Positions 6,772-15,732 of a stretch of 64,000 nt of DNA are shown in pieces (the stretch's first letter is position 1; every line of letters starts with the position of its first letter). A program made the translations under genes and the position numbers. The notes beneath the pieces were generated by a model. The model made no database searches, was not told the origin of the DNA, and was given only the letters and a program-made list of their open reading frames with translations. Origin of the DNA: Microlunatus sp. Gsoil 973 (GTDB lineage: Bacteria > Actinomycetota > Actinomycetes > Propionibacteriales > Propionibacteriaceae); contig NZ_CP046122.1 of assembly GCF_009707365.1 (NCBI RefSeq), positions 2,232,001 through 2,296,000 on the forward strand. Direction: 5' to 3'.

Positions 6772-8224
6772 GCCCGGATCCCCCCTCGGTATCGGCACCG
6801 GAATCGTCCTCGGATTCGAACCCTGGTTCCGGCTCGGGCTCGCTGTCGTCGAAGTCGATGTCCAGGCCGTTCATGGCGTCGACCCGCTCCTGAGCATCGG
6901 TCTCCTGCCCGGTGTCCAGATCGGCGGCGGCCACCAGTTCCCGGTAGCCGCCGACCGTGTCGCCAAGATCAAGAAGGACATCGCCGAGGGCGTAGTGCAG
7001 GCGAGCGGCAGGCAGCCGCAGCGCGACACTCGTGGCACGATGCCCGACGTCTGTGATAGCAACGCGGAGCAGGCGGGCCGCCTCGGCGGTCTGGCCAAGA
7101 TCGTGTCTGGCACCGGCCTCGATGATCCGCAGCTCGACCGCCGACGCCGGTTCCATCGGTTGACCGGCCGCCTCACGGACCAGCCGGAGTGCCTGCTGAG
7201 GCCGACCGAGCGCCCGCTCGCAATCGGCCATCACCGGCAGGTAGTCGGCCGACCCGGTCATGCGCCGCAGCGCCCGGTACTCACTCAGCGCGACATCGTA
7301 CCTGCCTGCTGCGTACGCCGTCTCGGCTGCGCCTTCGCGAACGATCGGCAATCGGGCCGCCCGACGTCGGGCAGCCTCGGCGTGGGCGTAGGCGCGTTCC
7401 GGATCCTCGTCGATGAGTTCACCGGCCAGCAGCAGGTGACCGGCGACGATCTCGGCGAGTTCCTTGGGCAGCCCCCGCAACTCGGCGCGAACCCCGCGGT
7501 CGAGCCGGCGAATTTCGGTTCCCGGCGGAATCGACGGCTCACCGGGCTTCGCCTCCAAACCCGGCGGCAGTTGTCGCTCGCGTTCTTCATGATCATCACC
7601 GGGCCGGCGTCCGCGAAAGCCCGAGCCGGAGCCGCCGGCTTGTTGGCCGGGTCGCCGACCGGCCGGCCGCTTGCTGTCGAAGGTCGAACCACCCGATCGC
7701 TTGGTGTCATACGACGAGCCGCCCGACGATGCCGAACGCCCGGCCGTCGAACGACCAGAACCTGAACGGCCAGAACCTGAACGACCGGAAGCCGAACGGC
7801 CCGACCCGCGGTCCGGTCCGCGCGAGTCACGACCGCCACCATCGCGGGTACCGGAAGGTCTATCCCCCGACGTCCCACGCTGCGACGACCAGCCACCGGA
7901 TGTTCTGCCGCCCGAAGACGTGCTCCCCGAAGACCTGGTCCCCGAAGACCTGCCGCCGGAGGACCTGCCGCCCGAGCCTCCGCCGCCCGAGGACCTGCCG
8001 CCCGAGCCTCCGCCGCCCGAAGACCTGCCGCCCGAGGACCTGCCGCCGGAGGACCTGCCGCCCGAGCCCCCGCTGCTCGAGCCGAAATCCCGTTTCCTAC
8101 CGCGGTCGTCGGGTCCCTGACGGTCGCCGCGGTCCCTTCCGCGATCACCATCCCGGTCCCGACTGCCGTCCCGATCACGACGACGATCGCGGCCCTGGCC
8201 GCTGCCGTACCTCTTCTCAGCCAC
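6761..8224 (-). CDS. TPR-type protein with long Gly/Ser/Arg-rich N-terminal extension
   Basis: A 487-aa protein. Residues 1-40 are Arg/Asp-rich (RDRRRDRDGSRDRDGDR). Roughly 50-230 are low complexity, built from GGRSSGG and GSGRSGSGRS-type units. The last 250 residues or so look like tetratricopeptide helices (ELAEIVAGHLLLAGELIDEDPERAYAHAEAARRRA ... LSEYRALRRMTG), followed by an acidic tail (DFDDSEPEPEPGFESEDD). The C-terminal part corresponds in position to Rv1691. I chose the GTG at 8224 because AGGAGGA lies about 7 nt upstream; the frame extends to 8305. The extension looks disordered and could bind nucleic acid or promote condensation, which is inference. Confidence 0.85.
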   Translation of the reverse strand: MAEKRYGSGQGRDRRRDRDGSRDRDGDRGRDRGDRQGPDDRGRKRDFGSSSGGSGGRSSGGRSSGGRSSGGGGSGGRSSGGGGSGGRSSGGRSSGTRSSGSTSSGGRTSGGWSSQRGTSGDRPSGTRDGGGRDSRGPDRGSGRSASGRSGSGRSGSGRSTAGRSASSGGSSYDTKRSGGSTFDSKRPAGRRPGQQAGGSGSGFRGRRPGDDHEERERQLPPGLEAKPGEPSIPPGTEIRRLDRGVRAELRGLPKELAEIVAGHLLLAGELIDEDPERAYAHAEAARRRAARLPIVREGAAETAYAAGRYDVALSEYRALRRMTGSADYLPVMADCERALGRPQQALRLVREAAGQPMEPASAVELRIIEAGARHDLGQTAEAARLLRVAITDVGHRATSVALRLPAARLHYALGDVLLDLGDTVGGYRELVAAADLDTGQETDAQERVDAMNGLDIDFDDSEPEPEPGFESEDDSGADTEGGSGRAD

Positions 8225-8301
8225 CGGCCAATCCTCCTGCACGTCGCCCGCGACGACAAACCGGCCCACCCGCGGTGGGCGCACCGGGCCGATGCCGATG
8301 A

Positions 8302-9072
8302 TCATGTGCCGGCGACCTGCACTTCCGGGCCGGCGCCGCGAAGCTCACCGAGCAACTCCGGATCGGCTCCCGGATCGGTGATGATCTTGTCCGTTTCGCT
8401 GACCGCGGCGAAGCTGCAGAACGAGTTCCGGCCCAGCTTGGCCGACACGACCGGCACCAGCCGTCGTCGAGCCGCGAGCAACATGGCGCGTTTGACGGCC
8501 GCCTCCTCCGGATTCGTCGTGGTCAGTCCAAGATCAGCAGTCAGCCCGTTGACACCGACGATCGCCAGGTCGGCGCTCAGCGTCTCCAGCCTCCGGCTCG
8601 TCCAGCCGTCGACCGCAGCCTGGGTCAGACCGCGGATCATGCCCGGCAGCGTGATCACGGTCAACTGCGGGCGATCGGCGAGGATCGCTGCGGCCGGCAG
8701 GTTGTTGGTCACGATCGTCAGCGGTCGGTCATCGGGCAGCTTCTCCGCGATCACGAAGGTGAGCGAGCCGGAATCCAGTACGACGACCCCGTCCGTCGGC
8801 AACTCCGCGATCACCGCGGTCGCGATCAACTGTTTCTCCGCCCGCTGATCGGCGTGCCGGGCGGCCAGCGCCTGTTCGAAGGGCACGGACTCGACCAGTT
8901 CGGCGCCACCCCTGACCCGGCGGACGACCCCGCGCCGTTCCAACACTTCAAGATCACGACGCACCGTCTCAGGCGCCACCTCGAGCCGGTCGGCAATGGC
9001 GGCGATGGTCACCCGGGAACGACCGGCCAGCAGAAGGTCGGTGATGGCCTGCTGTCGCTGCGGCGGGTACAT
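8302..9072 (-). CDS. DeoR-family transcriptional regulator
   Basis: A 256-aa sugar-operon repressor. The N-terminal HTH carries the DeoR signature (RQQAITDLLLAG ... IADRLEVAPETVRRDLEVLERRGVVRRVRGGA). A DeoRC sugar-phosphate-sensing domain follows (VVLDSGSLTFVIAEKL, LTIVTNNLPAA, VIGVNGL-like VGVNGLTAD). I used the ATG at 9072 (MYPPQRQQAITDLL), which fits family starts; a GTG at 9099 is in frame. It is divergent from the polyol ABC operon across a 363-bp gap, so it is a good candidate for its repressor. Confidence 0.9.
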   Translation of the reverse strand: MYPPQRQQAITDLLLAGRSRVTIAAIADRLEVAPETVRRDLEVLERRGVVRRVRGGAELVESVPFEQALAARHADQRAEKQLIATAVIAELPTDGVVVLDSGSLTFVIAEKLPDDRPLTIVTNNLPAAAILADRPQLTVITLPGMIRGLTQAAVDGWTSRRLETLSADLAIVGVNGLTADLGLTTTNPEEAAVKRAMLLAARRRLVPVVSAKLGRNSFCSFAAVSETDKIITDPGADPELLGELRGAGPEVQVAGT

Positions 9073-9267
9073 CGATCCGCTCGGCCGCCGGCTCGCCACC
9101 GCAGGTACGGGGGGCCACTGGGACCTCAGCCATCGGACCGCCTCACCACCTCGTCCTTCGAGCGCTCGTCCTTCAATCCCACTTGCGATCGGCTTGCGAT
9201 CCTGCTTGCGGGTGGCCCCAGAGTACCGGCACAGATCCCGTCCGGAGTAGCACTACTTCATCACATG

Positions 9268-9296
9268 TTCGGGCAGAGATCAGGCCTATTCGGGCA
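9268..9296 (+). promoter_or_regulatory. Candidate operator repeats between DeoR gene and ABC operon
   Basis: TTCGGGCA occurs at 9268-9275 and 9289-9296, 21 bp apart (two helical turns). An AT-rich stretch that could be promoter core (TTGTTTAACCAAAATAG) follows at once. DeoR-family proteins often bind spaced direct repeats. The rest of the 363-bp gap (9073-9435) shows no gene. The assignment is suggestive only. Confidence 0.35.
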
Positions 9297-9435
9297 TTGT
9301 TTAACCAAAATAGCGCCACTTTCCCTCTGGACCGGGCACATCTGCCTGCAGTAATGTCCGATTCGCAGGTGTTCGGAGTGTCCGGGCTCCGCCTGGACCG
9401 GCCGAACGAGACTCAGCGATGAGGAAGGGCGGCCT

Positions 9436-10857
9436 ATGTCCGGCACACCGAGGCTCCACCCACGCCGCGCCATGCGGGCCGCAGTGACCAAGGCCCGAGT
9501 CAACAGGTTCGCTGCGGTCGCCGGCGTCACCGGGATGTCCCTGGCACTGGCCGTGTCCGGTTGCGCGGGCTTCGGCAACCTGGGGAACAAGCCCGGGGTC
9601 ACCACGATCACCGTGGCCAGCGTCAACAATCCCCAGATGCAGGACCTTGCCCAGCTGCTGCCGGAGTTCGAGAAGGAACACCCCGACATCAAGGTCAACG
9701 TGATCATGATGGAGGAGAACGACCTCCGCAACGCCACGACCAAGGACGTCGCCACCCGTGGCGGTCAGTACGACGTGATGACCGTCGGCGCATACGAGGT
9801 GCCGATGTGGGCGCAGAACGGCTGGCTCTCAGATCTCACCGCGAAGGCCGAGGCCGACCCCGCCTACGACGTCGACGACTTCTTCGTACCGGTCCGGCAG
9901 AGCGTCAGTTACGACAAGAAGATGTATGCCGCCCCGTTCTACGGCGAGTCGTCGTTCCTGATGTACCGCAAGGACCTTTTCCAGAAGGCCGGGGTGACCA
10001 TGCCGGAGCATCCGACCTGGCAGCAGGTCGCCGACATGGCGGCCAAGCTCAAGGACCCGGACAACGGCACCGCTGGCATCTGCCTGCGCGGCAAACCGGG
10101 GTGGGGCGAGATGTTCGCCCCGCTGACCACCGTGGTCAACACCTTCGGCGGACAGTGGTACAACATGAGCTGGGACGCCCAGGTCGACAAACCTGCCTTC
10201 AGCAACGCGGTCAACTTCTACGTCGACACGATCAGGGACTCCGGCGAACGGGACCCGGCGTCCTTCGGCTTCACCGAATGCCTGAACCTGTTCCAGCAGG
10301 GCAGGGCAGCGATGTGGTACGACGCCACCTCTGCGGCCGGCACCCTGGAGTCCGAGGGCAGTCCGGTGGCGGGCAAGGTCGGCTACGTTTCGGCACCGGT
10401 GGTCAAGACCAAGGAATCCGGCTGGTTGTGGACCTGGAACCTGGCCGCCAACGCGCTGTCGGAGCACCAGCAGGCCGATTGGGAATTCATCAAATGGGCG
10501 ACCTCGAAGCAGTACGAGGAACTGGTCGGCAAGCAATTCGGCTGGGAACGCGTGCCACCGGGGACCAGGCAGTCGCTGTATCAGAACCCGCAGTATCAGC
10601 AGGCCAGTTCGTCCTTCGCAGACCTGATCGCCAGCACGCTGAACAAGGTCGATCCGAAGAAGCCGGGCATCGATCCCCAGCCCTGGACCGGAATCCAGTT
10701 CGTCGGAATTCCGGAGTTCCAAGACGTCGGCAACCAGACGTCCCAGCAGATCGCCAACACCTTCTCCGGCGGTGAGAGCGTGGCGACCGCTCTCGATCGG
10801 GGCCAACGAATAGCCCAGATCGCCGGCGACACACAGAAGACGGAGGCCGGCAAATGA
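9436..10857 (+). CDS. ABC transporter sugar/polyol-binding lipoprotein
   Basis: A 473-aa extracellular solute-binding protein of family 1. The lipoprotein signal ends in ALAVSGC with the lipidated Cys at residue 43. The body has typical features (VASVNNPQMQDLAQLLPEFEKEHPDIKVNV, QYDVMTVGAYEVPMWAQNGWL, YGESSFLMYRKDLF). The sequence style and operon resemble sorbitol/mannitol (SmoE/MtlE-type) binding proteins; the exact substrate cannot be read from sequence. The ATG is preceded by AGGAAGG. It heads an operon with two permeases, a DeoR regulator and a xylulokinase. No ATPase gene is present, so it probably uses a shared MsiK/UgpC-like ATPase. Confidence 0.9.
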   Translation: MSGTPRLHPRRAMRAAVTKARVNRFAAVAGVTGMSLALAVSGCAGFGNLGNKPGVTTITVASVNNPQMQDLAQLLPEFEKEHPDIKVNVIMMEENDLRNATTKDVATRGGQYDVMTVGAYEVPMWAQNGWLSDLTAKAEADPAYDVDDFFVPVRQSVSYDKKMYAAPFYGESSFLMYRKDLFQKAGVTMPEHPTWQQVADMAAKLKDPDNGTAGICLRGKPGWGEMFAPLTTVVNTFGGQWYNMSWDAQVDKPAFSNAVNFYVDTIRDSGERDPASFGFTECLNLFQQGRAAMWYDATSAAGTLESEGSPVAGKVGYVSAPVVKTKESGWLWTWNLAANALSEHQQADWEFIKWATSKQYEELVGKQFGWERVPPGTRQSLYQNPQYQQASSSFADLIASTLNKVDPKKPGIDPQPWTGIQFVGIPEFQDVGNQTSQQIANTFSGGESVATALDRGQRIAQIAGDTQKTEAGK

Positions 10858-11798
10858 GCGCCGCCATCACCTCGGACGTGGCCAAGACCGGATCCCCGCC
10901 GAAGATCTCGTTGTCGCGGGCCGAACGCGGAGAACGAACCTTCGGGCGGCGGATCATCATGCCGGCGTTCATCGTTGCGATCGTCGTCACCCAGATTCCC
11001 TTCCTGGCAACGATCTACTACTCCTTCCAGAACTGGAACCTTGCCCGCCCGCAGGCCCGGTCCTTCGCCGGCTTCCACAACTACGTCGCCGTGGTGACCA
11101 ACGGTGCGTTCCTGCCGGCACTGCTGAACACCGTGGTGATCGTCGGGTCGTCGGTGGTCGTCTCACTGATCCTCGGACTGTTCCTCGCCGTCCTGTTGGA
11201 CCGCAAGTTCCCCGGTCGGGCGCTGGCGCGGACGCTGTTGATCACACCGTTTCTGGTGATGCCGGCGGCGTCGGCGTTGATCTGGAAGTGGTCCCTGCTC
11301 GATGCCAATGTCGGCATGATCAACTGGGCATTCGGCCTGGTCGGCATCCCACCGGTCTCCTGGAACACCGACTTCCCCGGGATGACCGTGGTGTTCGTGC
11401 TGACCTGGCAATACACGCCGTTCATGATGTTGATCCTGCTCGCCGGTCTGCAGTCCCAGTCCGGGGAGATCCTGGAGGCAGCCCAGGTCGACGGAGCCGG
11501 TCCAATGCGAACGTTCCGGACGATGACCCTGCCGCACCTGCGGACGTACGCTGAGCTGGCGATCCTGCTGGGTACGGTGTTGATGGTGCAGGTCTTCGAC
11601 CCGGTGAACATCATGACCGGCGGGGCCGGCCACTCCAAGACTCTGTCCTATCTCCTGTACGAAAGGGCCTTCATCGGCCAGCAGGTCGGTGAGGCGGCGG
11701 CCTACGGCGTTGTCACCGTGATCGTCACGATCGCCGTCGCGACGGCCGCGCTGCGCACCCTGTTCCGAGTGTTCACCGACGAAGGGGGAGCACGATGA
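10854..11798 (+). CDS. ABC sugar/polyol transporter permease, MalF type
   Basis: A 314-aa inner-membrane permease with six or so membrane segments (IIMPAFIVAIVVTQIPFLATIYY, TVVIVGSSVVVSLILGLFLAVLL and others). The EAA loop reads EAAQVDGAGPMRTFRTMTLPHL, which contacts the ATPase. The start overlaps the binding-protein stop by 4 nt (ATGA). This is the MalF/SmoF-like partner of the next gene. Confidence 0.93.
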   Translation: MSAAITSDVAKTGSPPKISLSRAERGERTFGRRIIMPAFIVAIVVTQIPFLATIYYSFQNWNLARPQARSFAGFHNYVAVVTNGAFLPALLNTVVIVGSSVVVSLILGLFLAVLLDRKFPGRALARTLLITPFLVMPAASALIWKWSLLDANVGMINWAFGLVGIPPVSWNTDFPGMTVVFVLTWQYTPFMMLILLAGLQSQSGEILEAAQVDGAGPMRTFRTMTLPHLRTYAELAILLGTVLMVQVFDPVNIMTGGAGHSKTLSYLLYERAFIGQQVGEAAAYGVVTVIVTIAVATAALRTLFRVFTDEGGAR

Positions 11799-12709
11799 GC
11801 ACCCATGTCGAGGCCCAGGCCGGGCAACCCGCAGCTGCGTCCGCATCGGTGCCCACTCGGCGGGCTGACGGGAGGACCCGCACGCGACGGTTCACCCGAC
11901 GCAAGGCCGGCAGCATCGGCGTCACGGTGCTGACCTGGGTCGTGGTCTTCCTGTTCTTCTTCCCGGTGCTATGGATGATCTTCACCAGTTTCAAGAGCGA
12001 GCAGGCGGCTTCGGAGTTCCCGCCGAGCTTCATCACGGCGCTGTCCTTCGACCGCTACGCGGCCGTCTTCGAACGCGGTATGGGGCTCTACCTGGCCAAC
12101 TCGGCGGCGTTGTCGATCCTGTCGACGGTCGCGGTGATGGCCTTGGCGATACCGGCGGCGTACGGTCTGTCGGTCCGTCGGGTCAAACGCTGGCAGGACG
12201 TGTTGTTCTTCTTCATCTCCACCAAGTTCATGCCGATCGCGGCGTCCATCATCCCGGTCTTCCTCTTGTTGCGAGTGATCGGTGCGCTGGACAACCTCTG
12301 GGCGCTCGGTGTGCTCTACATCGGGATGAACCTGCCATTGGCGATCTGGATGATGCGATCCTTCTTCGCCGAGGTGCCGTACGCGGTCGTGGAGGCGGCG
12401 CAGATCGACGGCGCGTCCTACAGCCGGGAACTCTGGCGGGTGTCGCTGCCCATCGTCGCTCCGGGCGCTGCGGCGGCCGCGCTGATCTGCTTCATCTTCG
12501 CCTGGAACGAGTACTTCCTGGTCAACCTGCTGACAGCCGTCGTTGCCCGTACGACGCCGCCGTTCCTCGGCAGCTTCGTCGACGGCCGCGGGCAGTTCCT
12601 GGCGGTCCTGTCGGCAGCCTCGACGATCGCCGTGCTTCCGGTGATCATCGCCGGCTGGGTCGCACAGAAGCGGTTGGTCCGCGGCCTGGCGATGGGCGCG
12701 GTGAAGTAG
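11795..12709 (+). CDS. ABC sugar/polyol transporter permease, MalG type
   Basis: A 304-aa permease with about six membrane segments and the EAA loop EAAQIDGASYSRELWRVSLPIV. The start overlaps the upstream permease stop by 4 nt (ATGA). With the preceding two genes it makes up the membrane and periplasm-side parts of a carbohydrate importer; the nucleotide-binding subunit is not encoded here. Confidence 0.93.
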   Translation: MSTHVEAQAGQPAAASASVPTRRADGRTRTRRFTRRKAGSIGVTVLTWVVVFLFFFPVLWMIFTSFKSEQAASEFPPSFITALSFDRYAAVFERGMGLYLANSAALSILSTVAVMALAIPAAYGLSVRRVKRWQDVLFFFISTKFMPIAASIIPVFLLLRVIGALDNLWALGVLYIGMNLPLAIWMMRSFFAEVPYAVVEAAQIDGASYSRELWRVSLPIVAPGAAAAALICFIFAWNEYFLVNLLTAVVARTTPPFLGSFVDGRGQFLAVLSAASTIAVLPVIIAGWVAQKRLVRGLAMGAVK

Positions 12710-12749
12710 GACATCGGACGACCTGCGAGCACTGGTGGATCCGCCGCGA

Positions 12750-13589
12750 ATGACACCCCACCGAACAGACGCCTCCGCGTCCGATGGGTCAGGCAACCCC
12801 CGGGCAGGCAACTCCCGGGCAGGAGCCGCTGCCCGGCACGACACCATCACCGCCTGGCTCGAGGCCGAGGGCAAGGTTGACGTCGTCGACGCGGCCGCCC
12901 GGCTCGGCGTCGCCCAGGAGACCGTACGCCGTGATCTGCGCGTCATGGAGGACGCAGGACGGTTGCACCGGGTGCATGGTGGAGCCATCCCGGTGCTCCC
13001 CCGTTCGACAACATCCTGGACGGATCACCAGGGACGCTACGTGGAACTCGGCCGGGCGCTGTGGCAGCGGTTGCCACGGGAGGGAACCCTGCTGATCGGT
13101 GCCGGCGCTCCGGCCCTCGGTCTGGCCGAGGCCATCTCGGCCGATCCACCGGCCGGGCACGGGCTGACCGTGGTGACCAACTATCTGGACGCGGCCATCG
13201 TGTTGTCGCGGGTGCAGAATCTCGCGGTCTACAACATCGGCGGCACGGTGAGTCCGCGATCCCGCGGCCAGGAGGGCGACTGGGCGATCACCGAACTCAA
13301 CCGGCTGCGTACCGATGTCAGCGTGATCTGCCCGGCCGGTATCAGCGTCGCCGACGGGCTCAGTGACCCGACGCCCTCCGGAGCAGCCATCGCCAAGGCG
13401 CTGACCCGGGTCGGACGGCGGGTAATCGGCCTGGCCGACGCCGGGGCGATCGGGCGGGCGACCTTCGTCACGTTCGCTACCATCGAGGAGATCGACGAGG
13501 TCTCGGTCGCGGGGACAATGACCGACAAGCAGCGTCGGCCGTTCGTCGATCGCGGCGTCGATCTGACGGTGGTACCCAGTCCAGACTGA
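12750..13589 (+). CDS. DeoR-family transcriptional regulator (second copy)
   Basis: A 279-aa regulator with an N-terminal HTH (ITAWLEAEGKVDVVDAAARLGVAQETVRRDLRVMEDAGRLHRVHGGA) and a DeoRC domain (LLIGAGAPALGLAEAI, LTVVTNYLDAAIVL). It differs clearly from the divergent DeoR gene at 8302 and is not a recent duplicate. I took the ATG at 12750; a GTG at 12735 is possible. The first 30 residues are Ser/Gly/Asn-rich and poorly conserved in look. It sits 40 bp after the permease gene and 51 bp before the kinase. Confidence 0.88.
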   Translation: MTPHRTDASASDGSGNPRAGNSRAGAAARHDTITAWLEAEGKVDVVDAAARLGVAQETVRRDLRVMEDAGRLHRVHGGAIPVLPRSTTSWTDHQGRYVELGRALWQRLPREGTLLIGAGAPALGLAEAISADPPAGHGLTVVTNYLDAAIVLSRVQNLAVYNIGGTVSPRSRGQEGDWAITELNRLRTDVSVICPAGISVADGLSDPTPSGAAIAKALTRVGRRVIGLADAGAIGRATFVTFATIEEIDEVSVAGTMTDKQRRPFVDRGVDLTVVPSPD

Positions 13590-13640
13590 CGGCCAAGACT
13601 GACGAGCCGGACCTGCGCCGGCTGAAGGAGAGACAGTTCC

Positions 13641-15056
13641 ATGACCCTGGTCGCCGGCGTCGACAGTTCCACGCAGTCGGTCAAGGTGGTGATCTGCGAC
13701 GCCGAGACCGGCCGGGTCGTCCGCTCGGCCCGTGCCCGACATCCCGACGGCACCGAGGTCGCCGCCGACGCGTGGTGGCAGGCGTTCCAGCAGGCGGCCG
13801 CTGAACCCGGCCTGCTGGACGACGTCCGAGCGCTGGCCGTCGGCGGTCAGCAACACGGCATGGTGACTCTCGACGAGAACGGCGAACTGGTCCGCGACGC
13901 CCTGTTGTGGAACGACAACCGATCGGCACCCGATGCCGAGGACCTGATCAGCGAGTTCGGCGGTCGGGCCGCCTGGGCCGACGCAGTCGGAACCGTCCCG
14001 GTGGCGTCGTTGACGGTCGCCAAGCTTCGCTGGTTGGCGCGGGCGGAGCCGGAGAATGCCGTCCGGACGACGGCGGTCCTGCTGCCCCACGACTACCTCA
14101 CCTGGATGATCGGCGGTCGGTCCTTCGACCCGGTGACCGACCGCGGCGACGCCTCCGGCACCGGCTACTTCGATGCCGAGGCCAATACGTATCGGCCGGA
14201 TCTGGTACGGCTGGCGATCGGCCACGACCTGCGGGTGCCGCGGGTTGCCCGACCCCACGATCTCGTCGGCGAGACACCCTCGGGGATCGCGCTCGCGCCG
14301 GGCACCGGCGACAACATGGCGGCGGCCCTGGCGCTCGGTGTCCGGCCCGGCGAAGCGGTGGTGAGCCTCGGCACGAGCGGCACCTCTTACACCGTGGCTG
14401 CACAACAGACCCGCGAGCCGACCGGAACCGTCTGCGGGTTCGCGGATGCGACCGGACGGTTCCTCCCCCTCGTGTGCACGCTCAACTGTGCGCGCAACCT
14501 GGAGGCCGCCGCGGCCATGCTCCGGGTCGACCTCGAGGAGCTCAGCCGGCTCGCGATGGCTGCGCCGCCGGGAGCCGAGGGGATCACGTTCATGCCCTAC
14601 CTGGAGGGCGAGCGGACTCCGCCGCTGCCGCAGGCGACCGGGGAACTGCTCGGTCTGACCCGCGCCAACATGCGGGCCGAGAACATCGCCAGGGCGGCGA
14701 TCGAAAGCGTGTTGTGGAGTCTGGCCTTCGGCACCGAGGTGCTGGCCGAGCTGACCGGATCGATCTCCTCGATCACGCTCACCGGCGGCGCGGCGCAGTC
14801 GTCGGCAGTGCAGCGGATCGCGCCGGCGGTGTTCGGCCTTTCGGTAACGGTGACCGAGCCGTTCGAGAGTGTCGCGGTCGGCGCGGCGCGGCAGGCGGCC
14901 TGGGCGCTGACCGGCGAGCTGCCCGAATGGAAGGTGCCGGTGCTGCGCGAGATCGAGCCGACCAGTGAGGACCTGGCCGCCCACCACGAGCTGGGCGAAC
15001 GCTATCGGGCTGCGCTGCGGACGCACTACCCGGATGCCCGGATAGCCCACATCTGA
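13641..15056 (+). CDS. xylB: Xylulokinase (FGGY family)
   Basis: A 471-aa FGGY carbohydrate kinase. The phosphate-binding motif GVDSSTQSVKVVICD is at the N-terminus. The substrate segment GGQQHGMVTLD...LWNDNRSA is typical of D-xylulose kinases. Later motifs are GTGDNMAAALALG, VSLGTSGT and ITLTGGAAQSSAVQRI. D-xylulose is the common product of xylitol and D-arabitol oxidation (and of xylose isomerisation), so a pentitol importer fits the operon; no polyol dehydrogenase is encoded nearby. AAGGAGAG lies 8-9 nt before the ATG. Confidence 0.9.
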   Translation: MTLVAGVDSSTQSVKVVICDAETGRVVRSARARHPDGTEVAADAWWQAFQQAAAEPGLLDDVRALAVGGQQHGMVTLDENGELVRDALLWNDNRSAPDAEDLISEFGGRAAWADAVGTVPVASLTVAKLRWLARAEPENAVRTTAVLLPHDYLTWMIGGRSFDPVTDRGDASGTGYFDAEANTYRPDLVRLAIGHDLRVPRVARPHDLVGETPSGIALAPGTGDNMAAALALGVRPGEAVVSLGTSGTSYTVAAQQTREPTGTVCGFADATGRFLPLVCTLNCARNLEAAAAMLRVDLEELSRLAMAAPPGAEGITFMPYLEGERTPPLPQATGELLGLTRANMRAENIARAAIESVLWSLAFGTEVLAELTGSISSITLTGGAAQSSAVQRIAPAVFGLSVTVTEPFESVAVGAARQAAWALTGELPEWKVPVLREIEPTSEDLAAHHELGERYRAALRTHYPDARIAHI

Positions 15057-15064
15057 CGCCGGGA

Positions 15065-15070
15065 TACCCT
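15065..15070 (+). promoter_or_regulatory. -10 box of probable leaderless promoter, carbonic anhydrase
   Basis: TACCCT (TANNNT) ends 8 nt before the GTG at 15079, and no Shine-Dalgarno is present. Transcription would start at or next to the start codon. Confidence 0.5.
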
Positions 15071-15078
15071 TACGTCTC

Positions 15079-15570
15079 GTGTCAGCGATCGATCCCTTGG
15101 TCCAGGCGAACCGTGAGTTCGCGCAGAGCTTCGCCGGCGGGCTTCCGGGCACCCCGGCGCGCAAGATTGCGGTGGTCACCTGTATGGACTGCCGCATCGA
15201 CCCGGTCCGGGCTCTGGGGGTCTCCGTCGGCGACGCGAACGTGATCCGCAATGCCGGCGGCCTGATCGTGGAGGACACCCTGAGGTCGTTGGCGATCAGC
15301 CAGCGAAAACTGGGCACCACCGCGATCATGGTCATCCAACACACCCGGTGTGGTCTCTCCACCTATGACGATGCCGAATTCCGCGCCGAGCTCGAGGCCG
15401 AGACCGGTGTCGCCCCACCGTGGGGACCGAGCCCCTTCGGCGCGCAGGAGGACAACGTCAGAACCGCGGTGGAGCAGCTTCGCACCTCAGCCCTCCTGCC
15501 GTACACCGACGACGTCCGCGGTTTCGTCTTCGATGTCGACACCGGGCTGCTCACCGAGGTCACCCAGTAG
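15079..15570 (+). CDS. Beta-class carbonic anhydrase
   Basis: A 163-aa zinc enzyme that interconverts CO2 and bicarbonate. The zinc and active-site motif TCMDCRIDP (Cys-x-Asp-x-Arg) and the second zinc motif HTRCG (His-x-x-Cys) are both present, with NVIRNAGG between them. The length matches the short actinobacterial class. The start is GTG with a close -10 box and no RBS, suggesting a leaderless message. It stands alone after xylB (22 bp gap) and converges on the rRNA operon. Confidence 0.93.
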   Translation: MSAIDPLVQANREFAQSFAGGLPGTPARKIAVVTCMDCRIDPVRALGVSVGDANVIRNAGGLIVEDTLRSLAISQRKLGTTAIMVIQHTRCGLSTYDDAEFRAELEAETGVAPPWGPSPFGAQEDNVRTAVEQLRTSALLPYTDDVRGFVFDVDTGLLTEVTQ

Positions 15571-15586
15571 TCAGCGGCACAGACCG

Positions 15587-15642
15587 GCTCGATTCGACCG
15601 GTTCGATTCGACCGGTTCGATTGGACCAGTTCGACCCGGTGT
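15587..15642 (+). repeat. 14-bp tandem repeat
   Basis: About 3.5 degenerate copies of GTTCGATTCGACCG (15587-15600, 15601-15614, 15615-15628, then partial). The unit contains CCGGT/ACCGG inverted arms and could fold. It lies just after the carbonic anhydrase stop and may serve as its terminator, but no T-tract follows. A second 14-bp tandem pair (TATTCGTACACAAC / TATTCATACACAAC) lies at 15705-15732. Confidence 0.75.
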
Positions 15643-15732
15643 CCGCGGCGTCGATCGCCGGGCAGAGCCTTCTCCTGTCGAAGGTTTCGAACTCGGGGCA
15701 CCGCTATTCGTACACAACTATTCATACACAAC

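Noticed and set aside
12789-15362. 857-aa open frame on the minus strand under the DeoR, xylB and carbonic anhydrase genes
   Set aside because: It spans three well-supported genes on the other strand and has Arg/His/Gly-rich shadow composition.
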